Assembly: GCF_002607735.1 (NCBI RefSeq)
Contig: NZ_NBVR01000018.1
Location: 310,001-374,000 of the forward strand
DNA length: 64,000 bases
Origin: Proteus alimentorum
GTDB taxonomy: Bacteria; Pseudomonadota; Gammaproteobacteria; Enterobacterales; Enterobacteriaceae
Reading direction: 5' to 3'
Of this stretch, positions 1 through 10,374 are shown piece by piece. A model generated the notes under the pieces. The model searched no databases, had not been told where the DNA came from, and was given only the letters and a program-made list of their open reading frames with translations. The position numbers were made by a program, and so were the translations under genes. How positions within the stretch are numbered: the stretch's first letter is position 1; every line of letters starts with the position of its first letter.

Positions 1-49
1 AGTAAAATTGTTGTCATTGGCACCAATAAGAATGCAATAGGAGACAGAC

Positions 50-673
50 ATGTCATTTAACGACACACAGGAACAATTCGCACCTAATATGGCTCTGGTG
101 CCGATGGTTATAGAGCAAACTTCGCGTGGAGAGCGTTCTTACGACATTTACTCACGTTTATTAAAAGAACGTATTATTTTCCTGACTGGCCAAGTTGAAG
201 ATCACATGGCTAATCTTATCGTTGCTCAAATGCTATTTTTAGAAGCAGAAAATCCAGAGAAAGACATCAACCTGTATATCAACTCACCAGGTGGTGTAAT
301 TACTGCAGGTATGTCTATTTATGACACCATGCAGTATATCAAAGCAGATGTGAGTACTATTTGTATGGGACAAGCGTGTTCAATGGGCGCTTTCTTATTA
401 TCTGCTGGTGCGAAAGGTAAACGTATTTGCTTACCTAACTCTCGTGTGATGATCCACCAACCATTAGGTGGTTACCAAGGTCAAGCAACAGATATTCAAA
501 TTCATGCTCAAGAAATTTTGAAAGTGAAATTTCGTATGAATGAGCTAATGGCTCAACATACAGGTAAATCGATTGAAGAAATAGAAAGAGACACTGAGCG
601 TGATCGTTTCTTATCCGCTAACGAAGCGTTAGAATACGGATTAGTGGATAAAGTCTATACTCAACGTAGCTAA
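50..673 (+). CDS. clpP: ClpP, ATP-dependent Clp protease proteolytic subunit
   Basis: Serine peptidase that forms the barrel-shaped chamber used by ClpX and ClpA to degrade unfolded or tagged cytoplasmic proteins. The 207-aa product matches the E. coli length. The catalytic triad is visible as Ser111 (in CSMGA), His136 and Asp185. The first 14 residues correspond to the propeptide removed by self-cleavage before ALVPMV. The start is supported by an AGGAG site just upstream. It is followed after 139 bp by clpX, the usual order. The gene tig normally precedes it but lies outside the window, so the clpP promoter is only partly covered by the 49 bases available. Confidence 0.98.
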   Translation: MSFNDTQEQFAPNMALVPMVIEQTSRGERSYDIYSRLLKERIIFLTGQVEDHMANLIVAQMLFLEAENPEKDINLYINSPGGVITAGMSIYDTMQYIKADVSTICMGQACSMGAFLLSAGAKGKRICLPNSRVMIHQPLGGYQGQATDIQIHAQEILKVKFRMNELMAQHTGKSIEEIERDTERDRFLSANEALEYGLVDKVYTQRS

Positions 674-812
674 TCATTGCTCGTTGTAATAGCAACTGAA
701 TTAATACATTTCCTTTGTTGGTCAATAATACAAAGGAAATGGCTATCAATATTTATATAAAAAGATTTTCTTCTTATAAATGATAAGAAGAATAACTAAG
801 TGAGGTTGACTG

Positions 813-2084
813 ATGACAGATAAGCGCAAAGATAGCTCCGGGAAGCTTCTGTATTGCTCTTTCTGCGGTAAAAGCCAGCATGAAGTAAAAAAATTGATCG
901 CTGGTCCGTCGGTTTATATCTGTGATGAATGTGTCGATCTTTGTGTTGATATCATTCGTGAGGAAATAAAAGAACTAGCACCTCATCATGAACGCAGTGA
1001 ATTGCCAACGCCACATGAAATCCGTAAGCACCTTGATGACTATGTTATCGGTCAGGAATTGGCTAAAAAAGTTTTGGCTGTTGCCGTTTATAATCACTAT
1101 AAACGCCTGCGTAATGGCGATAAAGCCAATGGTGTTGAGCTAGGAAAAAGTAATATTTTGCTGATTGGTCCTACTGGTAGCGGTAAAACGTTATTAGCAG
1201 AAACATTAGCACGCTACCTTGATGTTCCTTTTACTATGGCAGATGCCACAACGCTGACAGAAGCGGGATATGTGGGTGAAGATGTCGAAAACATCATTCA
1301 AAAACTGCTACAAAAATGCGATTACGATGTGCAGAAAGCACAACGTGGTATTGTTTATATTGATGAAATTGACAAAATCACCCGTAAATCTGAAAACCCA
1401 TCAATCACTCGTGACGTGTCTGGTGAAGGTGTACAGCAAGCATTATTGAAATTAGTTGAAGGCACCGTAGCTTCTGTTCCTCCTCAAGGCGGACGTAAGC
1501 ATCCACAACAAGAGTTTTTACAAGTTGATACTTCTAAAATCCTCTTTATTTGTGGTGGTGCATTTGCAGGGCTCGATAAAGTTGTTGCACAACGTTTAAA
1601 TACACATTCAGGTATTGGTTTTGGTGCGGAAGTTAAAAGCCAAAAAGAGAAAGCTAGCGAAGGTGAATTATTAGCCCAAGTTGAGCCAGAAGATCTGATT
1701 AAATTTGGTCTTATCCCTGAATTTATTGGTCGTTTACCTGTTGTTGCAACGCTAGGCGAATTAAACGAAGAAGCGTTAATCCAAATCTTACAAGAACCTA
1801 AGAATGCACTGACTAAGCAATATCAAGCGTTATTTAAATTAGAAGGTGTGGATTTAGAATTCCGTAAGGAAGCGCTGACTGCAATTGCGAAAAAAGCCAT
1901 GGTACGCAAAACAGGCGCGCGTGGTTTACGTTCGATTGTTGAAGCAGCATTACTTAATACGATGTATGACCTTCCTTCATTTGAAAATGCAGAAAAAGTG
2001 GTCATTGATGAAGGCGTTATTAATGGAAAATCTGAGCCACTGGTTATTTATAGCCAGCCAGAAAATCAGGCTTCAGGTGAATAA
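813..2084 (+). CDS. clpX: ClpX, ATP-dependent specificity subunit of Clp protease
   Basis: Hexameric AAA+ unfoldase that recognises substrates such as ssrA-tagged proteins and feeds them to ClpP. The 423-aa protein has the N-terminal C4 zinc finger (Cys15, Cys18, Cys37, Cys40), a Walker A motif GPTGSGKT near residue 120, a Walker B region ending in IDEIDK, and the IGF loop (SGIGFG) that docks on ClpP. A GAGG ribosome site precedes the ATG. It lies downstream of clpP in the same direction and ends before a strong intrinsic terminator, consistent with a clpPX operon. Confidence 0.98.
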   Translation: MTDKRKDSSGKLLYCSFCGKSQHEVKKLIAGPSVYICDECVDLCVDIIREEIKELAPHHERSELPTPHEIRKHLDDYVIGQELAKKVLAVAVYNHYKRLRNGDKANGVELGKSNILLIGPTGSGKTLLAETLARYLDVPFTMADATTLTEAGYVGEDVENIIQKLLQKCDYDVQKAQRGIVYIDEIDKITRKSENPSITRDVSGEGVQQALLKLVEGTVASVPPQGGRKHPQQEFLQVDTSKILFICGGAFAGLDKVVAQRLNTHSGIGFGAEVKSQKEKASEGELLAQVEPEDLIKFGLIPEFIGRLPVVATLGELNEEALIQILQEPKNALTKQYQALFKLEGVDLEFRKEALTAIAKKAMVRKTGARGLRSIVEAALLNTMYDLPSFENAEKVVIDEGVINGKSEPLVIYSQPENQASGE

Positions 2085-2177
2085 TGCATCGTAATTTGGC
2101 AATGTCTCTTGTCTGACATTATCTAATTTTCTCTCAAAATAAGAGGGGAATTTAAGATAAGGCGCGCCAACGCAATA

Positions 2178-2211
2178 AAAATGAGGGAATTTTCCCTCAT
2201 TTTGTTTTTTT
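2178..2211 (+). terminator. Intrinsic terminator after clpX
   Basis: An AT-flanked inverted repeat (ATGAGGGAA paired with TTCCCTCAT) is followed by a T-rich run, about 95 bases after the clpX stop. It separates clpPX from lon. Confidence 0.85.
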
Positions 2212-2225
2212 AATGGGTAAGGCTA

Positions 2226-2252
2226 TTGAATGTCAGAAAAGTGCCCTTATAT
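2226..2252 (+). promoter_or_regulatory. Candidate sigma-32 (heat shock) promoter of lon
   Basis: A TTGAA element at 2226-2230 and a CCCTTATAT element at 2244-2252 are 13 bp apart, about 90 bp before the lon start. They align with the layout I recall for the E. coli lon heat-shock promoter (TTGAATG, then CCCCATATA). The assignment rests on motif similarity only. Confidence 0.55.
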
Positions 2253-2343
2253 ATTTTGACAATCCGTGGAATTAATTTTATTTGGTGACATGCGAATAAA
2301 ATTACCTGTAAAAGCGTTAAGCTAAAAACGAAGAGAGAGCTCT

Positions 2344-4704
2344 ATGAATCCTGAGCGTCCAGAACGTATTGAAATACCTGTATTGCCATTACGTGATGTC
2401 GTTGTATATCCGCATATGGTGATCCCGTTGTTCGTTGGTCGTGAAAAATCTATTCATTGCTTAGAAGCTGCGATGAACGACAACAAACAAATTATGCTGG
2501 TTGCGCAGAAAGATGCATCTACTGACGAACCAGGTGTTAATGATCTTTTTTCTGTTGGTACAGTTGCGTCTGTTTTACAGATGCTAAAACTGCCTGATGG
2601 AACAGTGAAAGTCCTTGTTGAAGGTATTCGTCGTGCCAAAATTACGACGTTATCTGATAATGGTGAACACTTTCAGGCGAAAGCAGAATACCTTGAAACG
2701 CCAGCGGTTGATGAGCGCGAACAGGAAGTCTTAAATCGTACAACGATTAATCAGTTTGAAGGTTATATCAAGCTGAATAAAAAAATTCCGCCAGAGGTAT
2801 TAACCTCATTACATGCTATTGAAGAATCAGCGAAATTAGCAGACACCATTGCTTCTCATATGCCGCTGAAATTAAAAGATAAACAAGCTGTACTTGAAAT
2901 GTCTGATGTCACAGAACGCCTTGAATACTTAATGGCGATGATGGAATCAGAAATCGATCTGCTACAAGTTGAAAAACGTATTCGTAATCGCGTTAAAAAG
3001 CAGATGGAAAAGAGTCAGCGTGAGTATTATCTCAATGAACAAATGAAAGCCATTCAAAAAGAATTAGGTGAGATGGATGATGCACCTGATGAAATGGAAT
3101 CGCTGAAACGTAAAATCGACGCTGCTAAAATGCCAAAAGAGGCAAAAGAGAAGACAGAAGCGGAACTTCAGAAATTAAAAATGATGTCGCCAATGTCAGC
3201 AGAAGCCACGGTTGTACGTAGTTATATTGATTGGATGGTTCAAGTTCCTTGGAATAGCCGTAGCAAAGTTAAAAAAGACTTAGTGAAAGCGCAAGAAGTT
3301 CTTGATACTGACCATTACGGTTTAGAACGTGTTAAAGAGCGTATCCTTGAATATCTCGCGGTGCAGTCTCGTGTTAGCAAAATTAAAGGGCCCATTCTGT
3401 GCTTGGTAGGACCTCCGGGTGTAGGTAAAACCTCACTAGGTCAATCTATTGCTAAAGCAACAGGCCGTAAATATGTTCGTATGGCGTTAGGTGGTGTGCG
3501 TGATGAAGCTGAAATCCGCGGTCACCGTCGTACTTACATCGGTTCTATGCCGGGTAAATTAATTCAGAAAATGGCGAAAATTGGCGTTAAAAACCCACTT
3601 TTCCTATTAGATGAAATTGATAAAATGTCATCAGACATGCGAGGCGATCCGGCTTCTGCGCTGTTAGAGGTGTTAGATCCAGAACAAAACATCGCATTTA
3701 ACGACCATTATCTGGAAGTTGATTACGATCTGTCTGATGTTATGTTCGTGGCGACATCTAACTCCATGAATATACCGGCACCGTTGTTAGATCGTATGGA
3801 AGTTATTCGTTTATCCGGTTATACCGAAGACGAAAAACTGAATATTGCTAAGCAACATTTGTTACCAAAACAGATTGAACGTAATGCGTTAAAACCAAGT
3901 GAGCTGACAATCCATGACAGTGCAATTATGGGCATTATTCGTTATTACACGCGCGAAGCGGGTGTACGTAGTTTAGAACGTGAAATTTCTAAATTATGCC
4001 GTAAAGCAGTAAAACAGTTGCTAATGGATAGCACAATCAAACATATTGAGATTAACGAAGATAATCTTAAAGACTACTTAGGTGTTCGTAAAGTTGACTA
4101 TGGTCGTGCTGATACAGAAAATCGAGTAGGTATGGTAACAGGACTTGCATGGACTGAAGTTGGTGGTGATCTACTGACTATTGAAACAGCAAGTGTGCCA
4201 GGTAAGGGCAAGCTAACATTCACTGGCTCTTTAGGTGAAGTGATGCAAGAGTCTATTCAAGCGGCAATGACGGTTGTTCGTGCTCGTGCTGATAAACTTG
4301 GTATTAATGGCGATTTCTATGAAAAACGTGATATGCACGTACACGTTCCTGAAGGCGCAACACCAAAAGATGGTCCAAGCGCAGGTATCGCAATGTGTAC
4401 TGCATTGGTATCAAGCCTAACAGGTAACCCTGTACGTTCTGATGTTGCAATGACGGGCGAAATTACGTTACGCGGACAAGTATTGCCAATTGGCGGACTG
4501 AAAGAAAAGTTACTTGCTGCACATCGTGGTGGAATTAAGACAGTTCTTATCCCTGATGAAAATAAACGTGATTTAGAAGAAATTCCTGAAAATATTGTTG
4601 CTGATCTGGATATTCACCCAGTGAAAACAATTGAGGAAGTTTTATCGTTAGCCCTGCAAAACTCACCGTTTGGCATGGAAGTTGTGACTGATAAATCACA
4701 CTAA
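2344..4704 (+). CDS. lon: Lon, ATP-dependent protease La
   Basis: Homohexameric AAA+ serine protease of the cytoplasm that degrades misfolded proteins and short-lived regulators. The 786-aa product is close to the 784 aa of E. coli Lon. It has an N-terminal substrate-binding domain, a coiled-coil region around residues 190-270, a Walker A motif GPPGVGKT, a Walker B region FLLDEIDKM, and a C-terminal protease domain with the catalytic Ser in DGPSAGIAM and Lys in [11 protein letters not shown] purine-rich GAGAG site precedes the ATG. It stands as a single gene between two terminators, preceded by a heat-shock-like promoter. In Proteus, Lon is known to influence swarming and virulence, which is family knowledge and not visible here. 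Confidence 0.98.
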   Translation: MNPERPERIEIPVLPLRDVVVYPHMVIPLFVGREKSIHCLEAAMNDNKQIMLVAQKDASTDEPGVNDLFSVGTVASVLQMLKLPDGTVKVLVEGIRRAKITTLSDNGEHFQAKAEYLETPAVDEREQEVLNRTTINQFEGYIKLNKKIPPEVLTSLHAIEESAKLADTIASHMPLKLKDKQAVLEMSDVTERLEYLMAMMESEIDLLQVEKRIRNRVKKQMEKSQREYYLNEQMKAIQKELGEMDDAPDEMESLKRKIDAAKMPKEAKEKTEAELQKLKMMSPMSAEATVVRSYIDWMVQVPWNSRSKVKKDLVKAQEVLDTDHYGLERVKERILEYLAVQSRVSKIKGPILCLVGPPGVGKTSLGQSIAKATGRKYVRMALGGVRDEAEIRGHRRTYIGSMPGKLIQKMAKIGVKNPLFLLDEIDKMSSDMRGDPASALLEVLDPEQNIAFNDHYLEVDYDLSDVMFVATSNSMNIPAPLLDRMEVIRLSGYTEDEKLNIAKQHLLPKQIERNALKPSELTIHDSAIMGIIRYYTREAGVRSLEREISKLCRKAVKQLLMDSTIKHIEINEDNLKDYLGVRKVDYGRADTENRVGMVTGLAWTEVGGDLLTIETASVPGKGKLTFTGSLGEVMQESIQAAMTVVRARADKLGINGDFYEKRDMHVHVPEGATPKDGPSAGIAMCTALVSSLTGNPVRSDVAMTGEITLRGQVLPIGGLKEKLLAAHRGGIKTVLIPDENKRDLEEIPENIVADLDIHPVKTIEEVLSLALQNSPFGMEVVTDKSH

Positions 4705-4733
4705 AGAGTGATGTTAGTCATAAATTATAGCTA

Positions 4734-4777
4734 AAAAAAAGGCTGGATAAGTAATAAAAGCTTGCCAGCCTTTTTTT
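4734..4777 (+). terminator. Intrinsic terminator after lon
   Basis: The stem AAGGCTGG / CCAGCCTT is flanked by an A run on the left and a T run on the right, 30 bases after the lon stop. The symmetric A and T runs would allow function on either strand. Confidence 0.85.
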
Positions 4778-4918
4778 GTGTCGCTAATTTAATGGGGATT
4801 TTAATTAAAAATGCTGTTTTATCGGTCTTGCTATATCTAAAAAGGCTTGATATAACGACGTTTGCAAAATTTGCCATTAATGGTGAAAAATAACGCATAA
4901 AATTATGGGGATGAAAGC

Positions 4919-5194
4919 GTGAATAAAACTCAACTGATCGACAAAATTGCTGCAAATGCAGATATCTCAAAAGCGGCAGCTGGTCGTGTTGTAGATGCTC
5001 TGGTTGCTTCTATCACTGAATCTTTACAAAAAGGTGATGATGTAGCATTAGTAGGTTTCGGTACTTTCACTGTACGTGATCGTGCGGCTCGTACAGGCCG
5101 TAACCCACAAACAGGTAAAGAAATTCAAATTGAAGCTGCAAAAGTTCCTGCATTCCGTGCAGGTAAAGGCTTAAAAGACGCAGTTAATCAATAA
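4919..5194 (+). CDS. hupB: HU beta, histone-like DNA-binding protein
   Basis: Small basic nucleoid protein that bends DNA and compacts the chromosome as HU homo- or heterodimers. The 91-aa product begins [11 protein letters not shown] and contains the DNA-binding arm signature [10 protein letters not shown]. It starts at a GTG codon, as this alignment with E. coli HupB requires (90 aa there). The position between lon and ppiD is conserved with E. coli. A terminator follows about 80 bases downstream, so it is probably monocistronic. Confidence 0.97.
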   Translation: MNKTQLIDKIAANADISKAAAGRVVDALVASITESLQKGDDVALVGFGTFTVRDRAARTGRNPQTGKEIQIEAAKVPAFRAGKGLKDAVNQ

Positions 5195-5668
5195 TAGTTG
5201 AACTTATTTTCTGCCAATTTGTTATTAGCTTAACGTTATGGACAAACAGAAAACGACTCAATTAAAAAATGAAGCGCATCTTTTTGAGATGCGCTTTTCT
5301 TTTTTTAGGTTATAAATCACGATTAAACCTTGTATTCTCTGGCGATAAGACGTGAAACTAAAGTAGTCATTTGATAGAATGACGCGTTGTTCTATAACTG
5401 AAATAGACAACAATGAATGATTCAGTGGTGAGTTAAATAGCTATCGTAATCAATGAATCAAATAATGCTGTTTAGTTTTCTTAGTTATAGAAAGTGCGTG
5501 TTAAGGCTGCGCATTAATACGGGACTGGCTGTTTTTAATGATTGTCGCATGTCGCGACATTTTGATATTAAGCCAGCATGGGCATATTATCTTTTCGCTG
5601 TGCTCAAAATAGTCGTGTAACACCCATAAAAATAATTTTTATTTCACCAAACGGAGCCTCGTCTCGTT
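5195..5668. other. hupB-ppiD intergenic region
   Basis: 474 bases without a recognisable gene. It holds the hupB terminator near its left end, and the remainder presumably carries the ppiD promoter. A short palindrome TGTCGCGACA lies near 5551-5560. I see no tRNA, repeat family or plausible small protein. Confidence 0.5.
5272..5307 (+). terminator. Intrinsic terminator after hupB
   Basis: The stem AAGCGCATC / GATGCGCTT has a short T-rich loop and is followed by a T-rich tract. Confidence 0.88.
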
Positions 5669-7546
5669 ATGATGGACAACATTCGTTCCACTGCTAATAA
5701 TCCATTTATAAAGATATTATTAGCTGTGATCATCCTCTCTTTCGTCCTAACTGGTGTGGGCGGATATCTCTTTAGTTCAGGCGTTAATGATGCTGCTGAA
5801 GTTAACGGATATAAAATTAGCCGTTCTCAATTAGAGCAAACTTATCAGCAACGTCGTGCTCAATTACAACAAGATATGGGTGAAAATTTTGCTGCTCTCG
5901 CTTCATCTGAAGAAGGTCAGAAACTTATTCGCCAACAAGCGCTTGATTTACTGATCAACCAAGCATTACTTGATCAATTTGCACAAAATCTGGGTATTTC
6001 AGCGGGTGATCAGCAAATTAGAGATGCTATTTTTGCACTTCCTTACTTTCAGACTAATGGCAAATTTGACAATAAAAAATATGTCGATTTATTGAAAGGC
6101 AATAATATTGATGCTGATGCCTTTGCAGAAGGCATTCGTCAAAACCTGATCAATCAGCAATTAAAATTTTCTATCCAAGGTACGGATTTTGCCTTAGATA
6201 GCGAAGTTAAAGAATTTGCGGGATTAATGCTACAAAGCCGTAATGTCCGTTTAGCATCATTAGACATTCAGCCATTCCTTGAAAAAGAAACGGCATCTGA
6301 TGAAGAAGTGAAAGTGTTCTATGAGCAAAATAACCAAATGTTCATCGCACCAGAGCAATTTAAAATTAGCTATATCCAATTAAATGCTCAAAAAGATTTA
6401 AATAATATCAACATTACTGATGAAGAAGCGAAGGCTTACTACGATAGTAATATTGATGAGTTCACGGCAGCAGGACAGAAACAGTACAGCATCTTAGTAT
6501 TAGCGGATGAAGCTGCGGCTAAAGCAGCAGAAGACGAGCTGAAAAAAGGCGCTGATTTTGTTTCGTTAGTGAAAGAAAAATCGATTGATAGTTTCTCTAA
6601 AAAACAAAATGGTTCTTTAGGTTGGATAACTATCGGACAAGAGTTACCTGAGCTGGCTAATGCGAGTTTGACAGAAAAAGGCCAAATCTCTGAACCTGTT
6701 AAAATCAGTAATGGCTACGCAATTTTCCGTCTTGATGACATCAAACAATCTGTTGTAAAACCATTTGATGAAGTGAAAACAGATTTACTGGCAAAAATGC
6801 GTGAAAACAAAGCGATTGATGATTTCTTCGCATTACAACAAAAAGTAAGCCAAGCTGCATCTAATGATAACGATACATTAGCCCCTGCTGCTAAAGCCGG
6901 AAACGTGACTGTGGTTAATACTGATTGGTTTGATGAAAATACGGTTCCTGCACCATTAAATAATGAAAAACTTACTCAGTTAATTTTTGGTGGGTCATTA
7001 GTGGATGAAAATGGCCCAACAGGCATGAATTCAGACATGGTGACGTTAGGTAATGACAGTGCATTTATCGTACGTGTAGAAGGTTATAAGCCTTCAGCAA
7101 GCCAACCATTAGACAAAGTGCGTGATCAAGTTGTTATGCTGGTTAAACAGCAAAAAGCATCACAAGCAATGAATGCAGAAGCCCAAAAACTTTTAGCTGC
7201 ATTGAAAGAAGGTAAAGGCGACGAAGCACTGAAAGCTGCTAATATTTCGTTTGGTAGTGAAGAAAGCATTGTTCATTCATCTGCAACTGATGCAGTGCAA
7301 ACCGCTATTTTCTCTATGCCAAAACCGGCTGAAGGTAAAAAAGAGTATGGTATGACTAATGTACCCGGTACTAAAGTCGTCCTTATTCAATTAGATAGCG
7401 TAACAGATGGCAAACCAACAACTGAACAACTCGAGTTTATGACTAATCTCTATCGTGCTCAGATGGGCGAAGAAGCATTACAACTCATGTTACGTGATCT
7501 AAAAGATAACGCTAAAATTGAAATTTTTGATAAAGATTATCAATAA
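5669..7546 (+). CDS. ppiD: PpiD, membrane-anchored periplasmic folding factor
   Basis: Chaperone of the SurA/PpiD/parvulin family that sits at the periplasmic exit of the Sec translocon and assists newly exported proteins. The 625-aa protein (E. coli 623) opens with MMDNIRSTANNPFIKI, followed by a single transmembrane helix at about residues 15-35, a SurA-like N-terminal region, and one parvulin-type domain at about residues 265-360. Family studies report that this domain has little or no isomerase activity. The position after hupB is conserved. The first ATG pair is at 5669 and 5672 and either could be used. A terminator follows closely. Confidence 0.95.
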   Translation: MMDNIRSTANNPFIKILLAVIILSFVLTGVGGYLFSSGVNDAAEVNGYKISRSQLEQTYQQRRAQLQQDMGENFAALASSEEGQKLIRQQALDLLINQALLDQFAQNLGISAGDQQIRDAIFALPYFQTNGKFDNKKYVDLLKGNNIDADAFAEGIRQNLINQQLKFSIQGTDFALDSEVKEFAGLMLQSRNVRLASLDIQPFLEKETASDEEVKVFYEQNNQMFIAPEQFKISYIQLNAQKDLNNINITDEEAKAYYDSNIDEFTAAGQKQYSILVLADEAAAKAAEDELKKGADFVSLVKEKSIDSFSKKQNGSLGWITIGQELPELANASLTEKGQISEPVKISNGYAIFRLDDIKQSVVKPFDEVKTDLLAKMRENKAIDDFFALQQKVSQAASNDNDTLAPAAKAGNVTVVNTDWFDENTVPAPLNNEKLTQLIFGGSLVDENGPTGMNSDMVTLGNDSAFIVRVEGYKPSASQPLDKVRDQVVMLVKQQKASQAMNAEAQKLLAALKEGKGDEALKAANISFGSEESIVHSSATDAVQTAIFSMPKPAEGKKEYGMTNVPGTKVVLIQLDSVTDGKPTTEQLEFMTNLYRAQMGEEALQLMLRDLKDNAKIEIFDKDYQ

Positions 7547-7568
7547 TCGAATTTGAGTTATTTTATTG

Positions 7569-7596
7569 AAAACCCAGCATAACGCTGGGTTTTTTT
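7569..7596 (+). terminator. Intrinsic terminator after ppiD
   Basis: A perfect 10-bp stem (AAAACCCAGC / GCTGGGTTTT) with a 5-base loop is followed by further T residues, 22 bases past the ppiD stop. Confidence 0.92.
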
Positions 7597-7830
7597 ATGG
7601 CTACTATTCTCGATAACTTAAACAAATAACTCGGCCTCTCGAAAAATTCATATTTGAGAGCAAGCCCGACAATTTTTTGTAATACTTCTTTTGTTCATTT
7701 TTATTTCTCCTATTTTCTCGTAGTTCTCTTTTTATGTAATTGCTGATTTATCAATATATTGGCATTCTTTTTCTGCATCCAGAAATCTCTGTTTGCTATT
7801 GAATTTAAAATTATTGAATAAAAGGAAATT

Positions 7831-8208
7831 ATGATTATGAAGATGGATAAAAAAATGTTGTCAGGTTTTATGACCTCTCTTTGCCTTGCTTTGGGATTAG
7901 GGCTTTCTCCTTTCTCGTATGCAGAAGAAACACCTACTTCAACACCAACGGTTTCTATTGAAACTCACTCATCTGTTGCTTCTGATGCAAAAGAAAACAA
8001 AGCCAGTACAGAAGGTAAAGTTAATTTAAATACGGCAACAGTAGATGAATTAATGGGGTTAAAAGGGATAGGAAAAGCGAAAGCGCAAGCCATTATTGAT
8101 TATCGCGAACAGTTAGGGCGTTTTACCTCTATCGATGAACTTGAAAAAGTTTTTGGAATTGGTATGAAGCTAGTTGAACAAAATCGTGATTTTATTGTTA
8201 TTAATTAA
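7831..8208 (+). CDS. ybaV: YbaV-like exported helix-hairpin-helix protein (ComEA family)
   Basis: 125-aa protein with a signal peptide (basic start, hydrophobic run at about residues 9-28, likely cleavage after SYA) and a C-terminal helix-hairpin-helix domain ([18 protein letters not shown], then a second FGIG turn). ComEA-type domains bind DNA and serve DNA uptake in competent bacteria. The role of YbaV in enterobacteria is not established. The linker at residues 32-62 is rich in Thr and Ser. An AAGGAA site precedes the start. It lies between ppiD and fadM as in E. coli. Confidence 0.88.
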   Translation: MIMKMDKKMLSGFMTSLCLALGLGLSPFSYAEETPTSTPTVSIETHSSVASDAKENKASTEGKVNLNTATVDELMGLKGIGKAKAQAIIDYREQLGRFTSIDELEKVFGIGMKLVEQNRDFIVIN

Positions 8209-8448
8209 GGTATTCATTCTTATACGATGTTGAGTATAAGTGATAGTAACAACATGAATATTGATTGAAAACTCCTGTGTTTCTCTTTGATTTTTATTTT
8301 GATAAGAGAAACACATTTTCTTTGTTAAAAGAAAATGCGATAAATCGATATCAGAAATTACTAAATTTATTTTCTTGGCTATATTTATGGTATCGCAAAA
8401 AAACTTTATAAAAAGTTTATTAGAATAATCAAGAGGTAATAAATTGAT

Positions 8449-8853
8449 ATGAGTACATTAATTAAAGTTTATGGCTTTCATTTAGATGTTTTTGAACATG
8501 TGAATAATGCACGTTACCTTGAGTTTTTAGAGCAAGCCCGATGGGATTGGATTGAGCAACATTTAGATTTTGATTGGTTTAAGCGCAATGGCTTGGCATT
8601 AGTGGTTGCTAATATCAATATTAATTATCGCTTACCCGCAAGCTTAGGTGATGAGCTACTTATTGATTGTGATGTTGCTGAAGTGGGAATTAAAAGTGGC
8701 GTACTTTCTCAAAAGATTGTGAGAAAAAAAGATGGCGCACTTATCTCTGATGCATTAATTACTTTTGTTCTTGTTGATATCAATACAAAAAAAGCACTGA
8801 CATTAACAGAACAGTTAAGAGAGAAGCTTGAATATGTACGTCAATCTTCCTGA
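8449..8853 (+). CDS. fadM: FadM/YbaW, long-chain acyl-CoA thioesterase
   Basis: Hotdog-fold thioesterase of the 4-hydroxybenzoyl-CoA thioesterase group. In E. coli FadM hydrolyses 3,5-tetradecadienoyl-CoA and similar products that block beta-oxidation. The 134-aa protein shows the family signature YGFHLDVFEHVNNARYLEF, with the catalytic Asp and the HVNN turn. An AGAGGT site lies 11 bases before the ATG. It follows ybaV in the same direction, and queC converges on it from the other side. Confidence 0.92.
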   Translation: MSTLIKVYGFHLDVFEHVNNARYLEFLEQARWDWIEQHLDFDWFKRNGLALVVANININYRLPASLGDELLIDCDVAEVGIKSGVLSQKIVRKKDGALISDALITFVLVDINTKKALTLTEQLREKLEYVRQSS

Positions 8854-8915
8854 TACACAAAGAGAGTATTAAAGAGCCATCACCAAATGCTCTCAGGCTA
8901 ATCTAAGATGATTTA

Positions 8916-8950
8916 ATGCAGTGATAATGTTTGATGAATTATCACTGCAT
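8916..8950. repeat. Perfect 13-bp inverted repeat between fadM and queC
   Basis: ATGCAGTGATAAT at 8916-8928 pairs with ATTATCACTGCAT at 8938-8950 around a 9-base loop. No T tract follows on either strand. A third copy of the core GCAGTGATAAT lies at 8969-8979. It may end both convergent transcripts. Confidence 0.7.
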
Positions 8951-8999
8951 AAGCGAATAGGGGGGATAGCAGTGATAATAAGTCAGGTAATTGCGATGA

Positions 9000-9698
9000 T
9001 TATTTAAGACCTACTTTCTGTTTCATTGTTTGCATAATGGGAGTTTTATCGGCTAAGTAGGTGTTTAATCCGCGTTGTCTTAAATGACAAGCCGCACATT
9101 CACCACAGCCATCACCCTGAATACCGTTATAGCAAGTTAAAGTTTCATGACGAACGAAATCTAACTTTTTATAGTAATCAGCAAGAGCCCATGTTTCGGC
9201 TTTATCTAGCCACATTAATGGTGTGATAAATTTAATATCACGAGCAATACCTAAGCTAACAGCATGATTCAATGCTTTTACAAATTCATCACGACAATCA
9301 GGGTAACCAGAGAAATCAGTCTCACAAACACCCGTGATGACACTCTCAGCGCCAATTTGATAAGCGTAAATTGCAGCCAAAGTGAGGAAAAGAATATTTC
9401 TTCCTGGTACGAAGGTACTAGGAATATCACTTTTTTCACTCTCTTTGAAATCAGGAACAGGAATATTGTCGCGAGTTAGGCTACTGATAGCGAGTTCATT
9501 GAGTAAATTTACATCTAAAACTTTATGCGCAGTTGCCCCTAATAATTGACTCACTTTTTGTGCTACCTCAATTTCTTCTTTATGGCGTTGCCCATAATTA
9601 AATGTAATGCAATGTACTTCATCGTACTTTTCCAACGCTTGAATAAGGCAGGTTGTCGAATCTTGTCCACCACTAAAGACAACGACCGTTTTTTTCAT
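9000..9698 (-). CDS. queC: QueC, 7-cyano-7-deazaguanine (preQ0) synthase
   Basis: ATP-dependent enzyme that converts 7-carboxy-7-deazaguanine to preQ0 in the queuosine tRNA modification pathway. The N-terminus carries the PP-loop signature FSGGQDSTT, and the C-terminus has the zinc-binding four-cysteine cluster [20 protein letters not shown] chose the ATG at 9698 (232 aa, near the E. coli length of 231) because an AGGAG site lies seven bases before it. The upstream in-frame ATG at 9743 would add 15 residues not expected in the family. It is divergent from decR, with which it shares a 158-bp promoter region. Confidence 0.95.
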   Translation of the reverse strand: MKKTVVVFSGGQDSTTCLIQALEKYDEVHCITFNYGQRHKEEIEVAQKVSQLLGATAHKVLDVNLLNELAISSLTRDNIPVPDFKESEKSDIPSTFVPGRNILFLTLAAIYAYQIGAESVITGVCETDFSGYPDCRDEFVKALNHAVSLGIARDIKFITPLMWLDKAETWALADYYKKLDFVRHETLTCYNGIQGDGCGECAACHLRQRGLNTYLADKTPIMQTMKQKVGLK

Positions 9699-9856
9699 CA
9701 GAATACTCCTGAATATTGAATTTCTATAGGGATTAGTACGCATAAAAGTACATATATTATGGCAATTTATTACCGATTTATCATTAGATGATTACTCTTA
9801 TAGTAAGGGGCAGGTTATCATTATTTTTTGTAGGGGCATATTTTGAAGGAGTATCT

Positions 9857-10318
9857 ATGTTAGATAAGATTGACCGTAAACTATTAGCGCTGTTACAGGA
9901 AGATTCTAGCCTCTCACTGAATACTTTGGCTGAGGCTGTTAACCTAACCTCAACGCCTTGCTGGAAACGATTGAAAAGACTAGAGGATGAAGGGTATATT
10001 CGTAAGCGCGTTGCGTTGCTTGATAGTGAAAAAATTGGGCTAGGTCTAACAGTTATTGTTATGATTAGAACACAGCAACATAATAGCGAATGGTACGAAC
10101 AATTTGTTTCATTTGTTAAGCAAATGCCAGAAGTACTGACATTCTATCGAATGGCGGGTGAGTGTGATTATCTAATGCATGTTGAAGTAGTAGACATGAA
10201 AAGTTATGACCTATTTTATAAACGTATGGTTAATGGCGTACCGGGTCTTATTGATGTGACTTCTAACTTCGCAATGGAAAAAATTAAATACACAACGGCA
10301 ATGCCGATACCTGAATAA
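9857..10318 (+). CDS. decR: DecR (YbaO), Lrp/AsnC-family regulator
   Basis: Transcription factor of the leucine-responsive family. In E. coli DecR activates the cysteine desulfidase operon cyuPA when cysteine is present. The 153-aa protein has an N-terminal winged helix-turn-helix ([16 protein letters not shown] onward) and a C-terminal RAM/AsnC effector domain. The start at 9857 is chosen for its AAGGAG site and because it matches the family N-terminus; an in-frame ATG at 9788 is too long. A cyuA-like gene is present at 42.1 kb, a possible target. In E. coli ybaE and cof lie between queC and decR; they are absent here. Confidence 0.9.
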   Translation: MLDKIDRKLLALLQEDSSLSLNTLAEAVNLTSTPCWKRLKRLEDEGYIRKRVALLDSEKIGLGLTVIVMIRTQQHNSEWYEQFVSFVKQMPEVLTFYRMAGECDYLMHVEVVDMKSYDLFYKRMVNGVPGLIDVTSNFAMEKIKYTTAMPIPE

Positions 10319-10374
10319 GGTTCATCTTTACCAACTGGCACTTTTATTTTTTGTATAACCTTAGGATTTAAGGC

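Noticed and set aside
4731-4970. A 79-codon minus-strand frame across the lon terminator and the start of hupB
   Set aside because: It crosses a terminator and a promoter region and overlaps the hupB start; no ribosome site and unlikely composition.
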